Shown here: positions 16,201 to 21,280 of the stretch, piece by piece
Position numbering within the stretch: position 1 is the stretch's first letter
Layout: each line of letters begins with the position of its first letter
Source of the DNA: AC-32 sp035518635
GTDB taxonomy: Bacteria > Actinomycetota > Thermoleophilia > Gaiellales > Gaiellaceae
Length of the DNA: 29,561 nucleotides
Direction of reading: 5' to 3'
Assembly: GCA_035518635.1 (NCBI GenBank)
Contig: DATIXI010000002.1
Span: 1-29,561 of the forward strand
Notes under the pieces: model-generated
What the model was told of the DNA's origin: nothing
Databases searched by the model: none
The model's input: only the letters and a program-made list of their open reading frames with translations
Program-made: the position numbers and the translations under genes

Positions 16201-16990
16201 CGCGATGGAGTACTTCATCCGGTCGGGGTGGCCGCTGGCGCCGTGCCTGCAGGAGCTCGCGGTGAGCCTCTACATCGGGCCGCTCCCGGTCGGCGACGGG
16301 ATCCGCCGCTGTCGCGCGCTGCTCGAGCACGCCGACCGCGGCGGCGAGGCTCATGTCCAGGTGTTCCTCGCGGGGCTCGAGGCGATGGGCGGACGCTTCG
16401 ACACCGCCCGGGAGCTCGTCATGCGGGCCAGGACGACGTACGAGGAGCTCGACTGGAAGGACAAGATCTGGGCGAACTACGCCGCGATCGCCGCGGAGAT
16501 CGAGCTGCTCGCCGGAGAGAACGGCGCTGCGGAGCGACTGCTCGCCGAGAGCTGCGAGCGCCTCGAGGCATGGGGCGAGCAGGCCCGCCTCGCGACGCAG
16601 GCGGCGCAACTCGGCGACGCGCTCTACCGTCAGGCGCGGTTCGAGGAGGCACGGCGCTGGGCGGACGTCGCCGAGCGGTGCGCGGCGAGCGACGACGCCA
16701 GCGCCCAGTTTTCGTGGCGAGCGCTCCGCGCGAAGACGCAGGCACGCGAGGGGGCCTTCGACACGGCTCGGGCTCTCGCCCGGGAAGCGGTCGAGATCGC
16801 CGAAGCCACGGACGCGGTCAGCCAGCACGCGCAGGTCCTGCTCGACTCCGCCGAGGTCTTCGTCCTCGAAGGGCGGAACGAGGCGGCGGCCGAGGCCGTC
16901 GCAAACGCGATCGGCCTCCTGGACGAGAAGGGCAACGAGGCTGCGGGCGCGAGGGCACGCGCGCTGCTGGCCGAGCTGACGAGCGACTGA
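13277..16990 (+). CDS. Giant SARP-type regulator: winged helix, BTAD, cyclase-like domain, AAA ATPase, TPR-like tail
   Basis: The 1237-residue protein is probably an ATP-dependent transcription activator. An OmpR-type winged helix (about 1-92) and a bacterial transcriptional activator domain (about 95-240) make a SARP-like N-terminus. A class III cyclase-like domain (about 258-430) follows, with FADL (Asp267), AGDELMAVFG (Asp307) and VGIETGEVLAG; but the transition-state VN is Ile380-Ala381, while Arg385 stays, so cyclase activity is doubtful. An AAA/NACHT-like ATPase has Walker A GEAGIGKT (472-479) and Walker B VVLVFEDLHWAE (575-586). The rest (about 760-1237) is helical repeat of TPR type. 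The ATG at 13277 lacks a Shine-Dalgarno sequence; CAACCT lies 7 bases upstream. Repeats nearby suggest autoregulation. The ligand is unknown. Confidence 0.9.
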   Translation: MDFRILGPLEVWDRGRPIELRRRKPRALLAMLLLHAGEAVSSDALIDALWAEDAPRTARAALQNYVAQLRRELGPGLVGSTPGGYMLEASAEQIDLGRFERLVAEGRQADGDERVERLREALELWRGPPLADLLFEPFAPPEASRLEELRTAAVEDLIDAELARGAGPDLVAELETLIAEHPFRERFRGQLMLALYRSGRQAEALEAYQETRRALVDELGIEPSAALRGLEQAILRQDPALESPATGRTEAPPGEERRKTVTILFADLAYPGAVDPEHVHELSTRALACVRAVLEDHGAAIEQRAGDELMAVFGIPRAHEDDPHRAARSALELRTEVAALATTFEQEGRGGIELRVGIETGEVLAGVDEAGHGFTAGPAIALAKRIVQLARPGETLAGPGTLRLLGDAVVVERAQNAGDEAAGIVELVEGTTALPRHLEAPLVNRHPELQALHRSFTSTVEERSCRMHLVLGEAGIGKTRLARELSVQLDGSANVLVGHCASYGKGATYVPLVEILRQVGAQRELGELLTGDEHAEAISARLADLAGEQEAPGSGGETFWAVRRLFEALARERPVVLVFEDLHWAEPTLLDLIEYFTEQASSAPILLLALARPELLETRTGWSSNATTRLAPLSGNESETLIENLGELPDELRTHILHAAGGNPLFLEQLLAHTNEGGEPESMPPSLELLLASRLDHLDPRELAALQRAAVAGREFSREAVAHLLPDEEPATLDAHLLAAIGKGLIDEGTAGREGSYRFHHVLIRDAAYATLPKAQRAELHERFARWLETRRVRSDELIGFHLEQAYQYLVELGPIGPEGRRLAADAGERLGSAGLRAAKAGDMPAAATLLMRACALLDARQVAGLDLLTELGLVFWRAGRLQAVEDALAKALDVATSVPDSRAELRVLVERAYLRLFREPEGGAEELLSLTAEAIPVLEELGDDRTLGRIWYILAHVHGGFHCRYRESAEAAERAMEYFIRSGWPLAPCLQELAVSLYIGPLPVGDGIRRCRALLEHADRGGEAHVQVFLAGLEAMGGRFDTARELVMRARTTYEELDWKDKIWANYAAIAAEIELLAGENGAAERLLAESCERLEAWGEQARLATQAAQLGDALYRQARFEEARRWADVAERCAASDDASAQFSWRALRAKTQAREGAFDTARALAREAVEIAEATDAVSQHAQVLLDSAEVFVLEGRNEAAAEAVANAIGLLDEKGNEAAGARARALLAELTSD

Positions 16991-17004
16991 CGCGGTTCAG
17001 GCAG

Positions 17005-17032
17005 CGCGAAAAACCCTCTCGGGCTTTCCGCG
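17005..17032 (-). terminator. Terminator of the mini-peptide gene (minus strand)
   Basis: On the minus strand the RNA forms a 12-bp stem with a GAGA loop that is fully paired once two G-U pairs are counted, and it contains a run of five U in the 3' arm. On the plus strand the same positions become A-C mismatches. The orientation therefore favours the gene on the minus strand ending at 17075, 42 bases upstream. It may also help end the SARP transcript. Confidence 0.5.
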
Positions 17033-17074
17033 TGAAGCGTTGAGACGAGTGCTCTCATCGGCTGGACTCGCGTG

Positions 17075-17221
17075 CTAGCCGCCCCCGCCTGGGTTCGACA
17101 GCACGGCGCCCCCGCCACCGCCGGGGTTCGACGCGAGACCCGTCGCCGGGGCGACGGCCGCGAGAGCTCCAACCACGAGGCCGACGGCAAGCAGTCGGCG
17201 AAATGTGTTCATATGCAGCAC
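17075..17221 (-). CDS. Secreted glycine-rich mini-peptide precursor (48 aa)
   Basis: This short gene is easily missed. The GTG at 17221 follows an almost perfect Shine-Dalgarno sequence, AAGGAGGTGA (17227-17236), with 8 bases between GGAGG and the start; the internal ATG at 17212 would be 17 bases away. The product has a signal peptide (RR near residues 8-9, then LLAVGLVVGALAAVAPATGLA). A likely cleavage after GLA leaves an 18-residue mature peptide, SNPGGGGGAVLSNPGGGG, in which SNPGGGG is repeated. It lies 158 bases downstream of the LuxR-type regulator on the same strand and is followed by a minus-strand terminator. It could be a signal, surface or modified peptide; no function is known to me. 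The export prediction is firmer than the role. Confidence 0.72.
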   Translation of the reverse strand: MLHMNTFRRLLAVGLVVGALAAVAPATGLASNPGGGGGAVLSNPGGGG

Positions 17222-17226
17222 TTTCG

Positions 17227-17236
17227 TCACCTCCTT
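17227..17236 (-). promoter_or_regulatory. Strong Shine-Dalgarno sequence of the mini-peptide gene
   Basis: AAGGAGGTGA on the minus strand is complementary to the 16S rRNA 3' end over at least nine bases and is spaced ideally for the GTG at 17221. It is the main evidence that the short ORF is translated. Confidence 0.75.
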
Positions 17237-17280
17237 CCGTTCGTCGATCACGTAGACCGACGCTAGGAAGAGGCGGGTCT

Positions 17281-17293
17281 CCCGGTAACCGGG
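17281..17293. repeat. Perfect 13-base palindrome upstream of the mini-peptide gene
   Basis: CCCGGT-A-ACCGGG lies 60 bases upstream of the mini-peptide GTG, between the regulator gene and the peptide gene. It could be an operator or part of a hairpin. No clear -35/-10 pair is visible nearby, apart from a TAGCGT at 17274-17269 on the minus strand just downstream of it. Confidence 0.4.
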
Positions 17294-17341
17294 CGAGCCT
17301 TGGACTCGCCTCGCGGCCCGCCCCGGTCTTCACGCAGGGCG

Positions 17342-17364
17342 GGCTCGGGGCATCCCCCGAAGCC
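17342..17364 (-). terminator. Probable terminator after the LuxR-type regulator
   Basis: GGCTCGGGG pairs with CCCCGAAGCC, a nine-base-pair stem with one bulge, starting 16 bases after the regulator stop. No T-tract follows, so it may be weak; read-through to the mini-peptide gene is possible. Confidence 0.4.
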
Positions 17365-17379
17365 ACCGTCAGGGAGGAG

Positions 17380-18024
17380 CTAGGAGCGCAGGAAGGCGAG
17401 GACGGCCAGCACGCGCCGGTGGTCGTCCGGCGCCGGCGCGAGGCCGAGCTTCGTGAAGATCGAGTTGACGTGCGACTCGATCGTCTTCGGGCTCAGGACG
17501 AGACGGTCGCAGATGCCGCGGTTCGAGAGCCCTTCGGCCATCAGGGCGAGCACCTCGCGCTCACGAGGGGTCAGGTCCTCGAGCGGGTCGCGCTCGCGGC
17601 GGCGGCCCATCAGCTGCCCGACGACCTCGGGGTCGATCGCGGTGCCTCCCTCGGCCACGCGCCGGACCGCGTCGAGGAACTCGTCCACCGCCGAGACGCG
17701 GTCCTTGAGCAGGTACCCGAAGCCCTCCGGCCACTCGCTGAAGAGGTCGAGAGCGTGCTTGGTCTCGACGACCTGGGAGAGCACGAGCACGCCCAGCTCG
17801 GGCTGCGCGGCCTTCAGCTCCTTCGCCGTCCGCGTCCCCTCGTCGGTGTGCGTCGGGGGCATGCGCACGTCGACGATCGCGACGTCTGGGCGCTCCCGCT
17901 CGACGAACGTGCGCAGCTCGTGCGCGTTGACCGCCTGCGCGACGACGTCGATGCCGGCCTCGGCGAGCACGCGCACGAGGCCCTCGCGGAACAGCGTCGA
18001 GTCCTCTGCGACTACGACTCGCAC
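17380..18024 (-). CDS. LuxR/NarL-type response regulator
   Basis: A receiver domain (about 1-120) has the acid pocket at VAED (Glu7/Asp8), the phosphorylation site Asp52 in AIVDVRMPP, and the Lys near residue 105 in YLLKDRV. A NarL-type helix-turn-helix (about 148-205) shows LTPREREVLALMAEGLSNRGICDRLVLSPKTIESHVNSIFTKLGL. So it is a DNA-binding regulator phosphorylated by a sensor kinase. The GTG at 18024 starts within the 3' end of the kinase gene (13-base overlap), indicating a kinase-regulator pair. The 214-residue length is normal. Target genes are unknown; the downstream mini-peptide gene and the promoter regions nearby are the obvious first candidates. Confidence 0.93.
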   Translation of the reverse strand: MRVVVAEDSTLFREGLVRVLAEAGIDVVAQAVNAHELRTFVERERPDVAIVDVRMPPTHTDEGTRTAKELKAAQPELGVLVLSQVVETKHALDLFSEWPEGFGYLLKDRVSAVDEFLDAVRRVAEGGTAIDPEVVGQLMGRRRERDPLEDLTPREREVLALMAEGLSNRGICDRLVLSPKTIESHVNSIFTKLGLAPAPDDHRRVLAVLAFLRS

Positions 18025-19754
18025 GGAATCTCCGCCGTCAGCCGCGTGCCCTCGCCCTCCGGGCTCTCGACCTTCAGCCGGCCGCCGAGCGCCTCGACGC
18101 GGTCCCCCAGGCCGCTCAGACCGGAGCCTTCGAGCGGTTGCGCTCCCCCGACGCCATCGTCGGCGATCTCGACCGCCAGAAGCCCGTTGCGCCGCGCGAT
18201 GCAGACCGAGGCCTTCGACGCGTGCGCGTGCTTGGCGATGTTCGCGAGGCCTTCGCAGGCGACGAAGTAGGCCGTCGCCTCGACCTGCTTCGGAAAGCGG
18301 CCCTCGGGCACGTCCAGCTCGACCGGGAACGGGTTGCGCAGCGCGAGCGACTCGAGCGCGGCCGCAAGCCCCTCGTCGCTGAGGATCGCCGGGTAGACGC
18401 CCCGGACGAGCTCGCGCAGCTCCTCGTTGGCCGCCTGCAGCTCCGCGACCGCCGACTCGAGCAGCGAGTCGACCGCGGGGTCGGCCTGGCCGGACCCCAG
18501 CCGCCGCTGCGCGGTGCGGAGCTGGAGGGCCAGCGCGGCCAGACGCTGCTGCGCGCCGTCGTGCAGGTCGCGCTCGATCCGCCTGCGCTCCTCGTCGGCC
18601 GCAGTCACGATCCGGACGCGCGACTCCTTCACCTGCACGAGCTGGGCACGTGTCTCCGCCTGGAGCTGTGCGTTCTCCAACGCGAGCCGCGCCGCCGCTC
18701 CGGCGGCGCCGACGAGCTCGGGCTCCTCGAGCAAAGAGGGGTCGTGGACGATCGCCGCCAGCGGCTCGCCGTCGTGCTCGAGCGTCGTGACCGCGCGGGA
18801 CGCTCCCTCCGTCGGCAGCTCGACCGGCCGCCCCGCCGCGTCGGCATACGTCCCGCGGTCGGGCAGCCAGAACGCGACCTCGAGCGTCGGGTCGTCGAGG
18901 GCCCGGGCGAGCGCGCCTCGGAGATCCTCGGGCCCGGCACCGTCGAGCTCGAGCACCAGATCGCCGACTCCGGCGCGGGCGAGGTGGGCGCGCAGCAGGC
19001 CGGCGAGCAACGCGAGCGGGAGCGCAAAGGCTGCGACGAACCACCACCAGAAGAGGTCGTCGTAGGCGAACGGCCTGTTGACGAACGTGAAGACGCACTC
19101 GGAGATCGCCCTGAGGCCGACCGCGACGGCGGCCACGAGCAGCGGGGCGAGGATCCGGCGCATCCGGGGCGTCGCCAGCCAGAGCCGCCGCGCGATCAGC
19201 AGGATGAACAGCGTGGCGAGCACGCCGAAGAAGACGACGGTCTCGGTCTTCTGCACCAGCTCGACGACGTGGCCGTCGTCCGTCACGTTGACGAGGCTGT
19301 TTCGCGAGAGGGAACCGAAGCCGATCAGCGGGGTGGTGCCTCCGTAGAAGAGCGCCGCGAGCGGCGGGAAGACGAGCACCGTCGTGTAGCCGGCGATGAC
19401 GAGCGCCCGCTCGTATCGGTCGGTCACGCGGCCGGAGGGGTACGCGAGCGCCGAATGGCCGACGAGCGCGTAGGCGAGGTCGCCGAAGACGAAGAACACC
19501 GTGAACAGGAGCGCGCTGTCGCTGTAGCGGAGCAGGCGCGCGAGCAGCGCGAGGCCGGCCAGCACCATCAGCTTTCCCATCCGGTTCTCCGGGCGTTGCC
19601 TCCAGGCGGCGAGGCCGGCGAGGAGGAACGCCCAGCCGATTGCCACCGATGCCGCCGCGTGTGGCGCGTTGAGCGCGCTCGTCTGCGCGTGGTAGGCGGC
19701 GATCCCGAGCGCGCCGCCGGCCACCAGGAGGACGAACGCGAGCGGCCTGCTCAT
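18012..19754 (-). CDS. Membrane sensor histidine kinase (HisKA_3 / NarL-type)
   Basis: The N-terminal 255 residues hold about eight hydrophobic segments with short loops, so the signal is likely sensed in or at the membrane. A linker of about 100 residues (260-370) has GAF-like strands (LEVAFWLPDRGTYADAAGRPVEL). The dimerisation domain has the motif ERRRIERDLHDGAQQRLAAL with phosphoacceptor His398, typical of HisKA_3 kinases. The ATPase domain (about 480-578) shows YFVACEGLANIAKHAHASKA (N box) and DDGVGGAQPLEGSGLSGLGDRVEALGG (G1/G2). It is the middle gene of an RR-HK-RR operon and overlaps both neighbours (4 and 13 bases). The stimulus is unknown; the mini-peptide encoded downstream could be one. 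Confidence 0.93.
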   Translation of the reverse strand: MSRPLAFVLLVAGGALGIAAYHAQTSALNAPHAAASVAIGWAFLLAGLAAWRQRPENRMGKLMVLAGLALLARLLRYSDSALLFTVFFVFGDLAYALVGHSALAYPSGRVTDRYERALVIAGYTTVLVFPPLAALFYGGTTPLIGFGSLSRNSLVNVTDDGHVVELVQKTETVVFFGVLATLFILLIARRLWLATPRMRRILAPLLVAAVAVGLRAISECVFTFVNRPFAYDDLFWWWFVAAFALPLALLAGLLRAHLARAGVGDLVLELDGAGPEDLRGALARALDDPTLEVAFWLPDRGTYADAAGRPVELPTEGASRAVTTLEHDGEPLAAIVHDPSLLEEPELVGAAGAAARLALENAQLQAETRAQLVQVKESRVRIVTAADEERRRIERDLHDGAQQRLAALALQLRTAQRRLGSGQADPAVDSLLESAVAELQAANEELRELVRGVYPAILSDEGLAAALESLALRNPFPVELDVPEGRFPKQVEATAYFVACEGLANIAKHAHASKASVCIARRNGLLAVEIADDGVGGAQPLEGSGLSGLGDRVEALGGRLKVESPEGEGTRLTAEIPCES

Positions 19755-20107
19755 CCCTTGAGCTCCATCAGCTCGACGAGCGCCTGGCCCGAGAGGCGGT
19801 CCTTCGGCACGAAGCCGAGCGCGCCGCTCGAGCGGATGCGCCGGCCGAGATCCCGCTGCTCGCGGCTCGACGTGAGGATCACCCTCGTGGGGCCGCCGGC
19901 CAGCCGCTCGGCGACCTCGAAGCCGTTCGTGTCCGGCAGGGCGACGTCCAACAGGACGAGCTGCGGCTTCAGCTTCCTCGCGATCTCGAGACCGGAGGCG
20001 CCGTCGGCGGCCTCGCCGACCACGTCGAACCCCTCGAGCTCCAGAAGCGCGCGCGCCGAGGCCCGAAACGATGGGTGGTCATCGACGATCACCACCGTTA
20101 CTGCCAT
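19751..20107 (-). CDS. Receiver-only response regulator
   Basis: The 118-residue product is a lone receiver domain: the acid pocket Asp9-Asp10 (VIVDDHPSF), the phosphorylation site Asp54 (LVLLDVALPD), the Thr/Ser switch region VILTSSREQ, and Lys in FVPKDRL. The sequence is complete but has no output domain, so it probably acts as a phosphate sink, an adaptor or a competitor of the LuxR-type partner for the same kinase. The ATG at 20107 was chosen because the receiver fold begins there; an in-frame extension has no conserved sequence. Its stop overlaps the kinase start by 4 bases (ATGA). It is the first gene of the operon. Confidence 0.88.
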   Translation of the reverse strand: MAVTVVIVDDHPSFRASARALLELEGFDVVGEAADGASGLEIARKLKPQLVLLDVALPDTNGFEVAERLAGGPTRVILTSSREQRDLGRRIRSSGALGFVPKDRLSGQALVELMELKG

Positions 20108-20144
20108 GCGCTGAATCGTCACACAGGAGACAAGCCGCGACCAC

Positions 20145-20191
20145 CAGGGAAACCCTGATCCGCGCTGCGCGGGGACTCGGGGGAAACCCTG
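20145..20191. repeat. Two GGGAAACCCTG repeats in the intergenic region
   Basis: CAGGGAAACCCTG (20145-20157, a 5-base palindrome around AAA) and GGGAAACCCTG (20181-20191) lie 34 bases apart, three to four helical turns, upstream of the receiver gene. They could be operators or small hairpins in the leader. Confidence 0.35.
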
Positions 20192-20208
20192 CATTAGCGC
20201 CGCATTAG
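20191..20208 (-). promoter_or_regulatory. Perfect heptamer tandem repeat CTAATGC-N4-CTAATGC (candidate operator)
   Basis: On the minus strand CTAATGC (20208-20202), GGCG, CTAATGC (20197-20191) repeats with an 11-base period, pointing toward the RR-HK-RR operon whose first start lies 83 bases downstream. The heptamer and spacing also occur at 13226-13243. No clear -10 box follows closely on either strand, so transcription details are unresolved. Confidence 0.5.
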
Positions 20209-20269
20209 GAGCCTCCCGCACCCTGGCCGCCATGGCAGGAGGCACGGCGATCTCCCACACGGCGAAGAC

Positions 20270-20306
20270 CCGGGCTTGCCCGGAGCGCACTTCCGGGCCT
20301 GCCCGG
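20270..20306. repeat. Two tandem near-palindromes CCGGGCNTGCCCGG upstream of the RTX locus
   Basis: CCGGGCTTGCCCGG (20270-20283) and CCGGGCCTGCCCGG (20293-20306) lie 23 bases apart, about two helical turns. The second copy abuts the putative -35 element TTCCGA (20307-20312). This placement fits an activator site. Confidence 0.5.
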
Positions 20307-20329
20307 TTCCGAGCGCTCCGGCCGCGGCC

Positions 20330-20335
20330 TAGCGT
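20330..20335 (+). promoter_or_regulatory. -10 box (TAGCGT) of the small ORF and RTX gene
   Basis: TAGCGT fits TANNNT; a weak -35 (TTCCGA, 20307-20312) lies 17 bases upstream, and the ATG at 20343 follows after 7 bases. This predicts a leaderless mRNA starting at the small ORF. Confidence 0.45.
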
Positions 20336-20342
20336 CGCAGCC

Positions 20343-20507
20343 ATGACGCACGAGATCGACATCGCGGCGCTGATCGACGAGATCCGGCGCTACCTGGCCG
20401 CGGTCGACGCGTTTCGCGCCGCCGGCTGCGAGCCCGCGTGGCATGCCGAGCATCCGGCCGCCGGCGCCCGAAAGGAGGCGGCATGTTCCGCGCAAGAACT
20501 CGACTGA
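20343..20507 (+). CDS. Small protein of unknown function (54 aa)
   Basis: The ORF starts at the ATG 7 bases after a TAGCGT box and has no Shine-Dalgarno sequence. The product is mostly one amphipathic acidic helix (IDIAALIDEIRRYLAAVDAFRAAG), then CEPAWHAEHPA and a short tail; it has two cysteines (near residues 29 and 48). There is no signal peptide. It overlaps the start of the RTX gene by 25 bases, so it may couple translation of that gene or serve as a leader peptide. The helix-plus-CEPAW pattern looks conserved rather than random, but I cannot name a family. Confidence 0.5.
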   Translation: MTHEIDIAALIDEIRRYLAAVDAFRAAGCEPAWHAEHPAAGARKEAACSAQELD

Positions 20508-21187
20508 TCGTGCTGCTGGTCGCGCTCGCCGCGGCCTCGGCGCTCGTTCTCGGCGCCTCGGCCTCCGCGACGACGCCCTCGCCCACCTGCCTCGGCCAGC
20601 CCGCGACGATCGTGGGCACCCCCGGCAACGACACGATCAACGGCACGAGCGGCGACGACGTGATCGTCGGGCTCGGGGGCGACGACGTGATCACGACCGG
20701 CGGGGACAACGGCGACGTCGTCTGCGGCGGGGACGGCAACGACGCGATCATCGTCAACGGCGACAGCTTCTTCGACTACGCGCTCGTCTCGGGCGACGCC
20801 GGCGACGACACGATCAACGGCCTCGGCGGGAACGACGACCTCGCCGGAGGTCCTGGCAACGACACGATCAACGGCGGCAGCGGTCGCGACTGGATCGACT
20901 ACTACAACGCGCCCGCCGGAGTGCACGTCAGCCTCGCAAAGGGCACTGCAAGCGGCGGTGGCGGGAACGACACGTTCCACGCGATCGAGTCGATCTGGGG
21001 CTCGAAGCACTCGGACGTCCTCATCGGCAACGCCGGGCCCAACGAGCTGCAGGGGCTTGCAGGCAACGACAAGCTCTACGGCGAGCGGGGCAAGGACACG
21101 CTGGTCGGCGGCGTGGGCAAGGACTTCGCCGACGGCGGGCCTGCCCGCGACGTGTGCCGCGCCGAGAAGAAGCTGCACTGTCCCTGA
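20483..21187 (+). CDS. Secreted RTX-like (hemolysin-type) calcium-binding repeat protein
   Basis: The ATG follows the strong ribosome binding site AAAGGAGG (20471-20478). A signal peptide (about 1-31, LIVLLVALAAASALVLGASASA) predicts Sec export. The mature protein is made of nonapeptide-like repeats of GGxGxDxUx type: TPGNDTINGTSGDDVIVGLGGDDVI, DAGDDTINGLGGNDDLAGGPGNDTINGGSGRDWIDYY, then after a 30-residue insert LQGLAGNDKLYGERGKDTLVGGVGKD. These repeats bind calcium and fold as a parallel beta roll. No lipase, protease or other catalytic domain is present, and no type I secretion genes are near. Few cysteines occur (one early CLGQ and VVCGG, two at the C-terminal end). It may be a surface or matrix protein. 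Confidence 0.88.
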   Translation: MFRARTRLIVLLVALAAASALVLGASASATTPSPTCLGQPATIVGTPGNDTINGTSGDDVIVGLGGDDVITTGGDNGDVVCGGDGNDAIIVNGDSFFDYALVSGDAGDDTINGLGGNDDLAGGPGNDTINGGSGRDWIDYYNAPAGVHVSLAKGTASGGGGNDTFHAIESIWGSKHSDVLIGNAGPNELQGLAGNDKLYGERGKDTLVGGVGKDFADGGPARDVCRAEKKLHCP

Positions 21188-21200
21188 GCAGGGGAAAGGA

Positions 21201-21222
21201 GCGGGGCGCGCCGGCGCCCCGC
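21201..21222. terminator. First hairpin after the RTX gene (9-bp stem)
   Basis: GCGGGGCGC and GCGCCCCGC form a perfect stem around a GCCG loop, 14 bases after the RTX stop codon. Confidence 0.6.
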
Positions 21223-21226
21223 AACG

Positions 21227-21259
21227 CGAGGAGGGCCGCCGGGTGGGCGGCCCTCCTCG
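21227..21259. terminator. Second hairpin, bidirectional (14-bp stem)
   Basis: A perfect 14-base inverted repeat (21227-21240 with 21246-21259, arm CGAGGAGGGCCGCC) with a GGGTG loop lies between the RTX gene and the convergent protease gene. Together with the preceding hairpin it makes a tandem terminator; transcription from either side should stop here. Confidence 0.75.
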
Positions 21260-21280
21260 TCTCAGCGAGTGGTGCTCCGG

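Noticed and set aside
14336..16828. 830-codon minus-strand ORF opposite the SARP-type regulator
   Set aside because: Composition is that of a high-GC antisense frame with no domain pattern; the plus strand has a continuous, motif-rich protein.
17090..17135. Two GGTTCGA sequences resembling the tRNA T-arm box
   Set aside because: No acceptor stem or anticodon arm can be built; they are the codons for the repeated SNP part of the mini-peptide read from the other strand.
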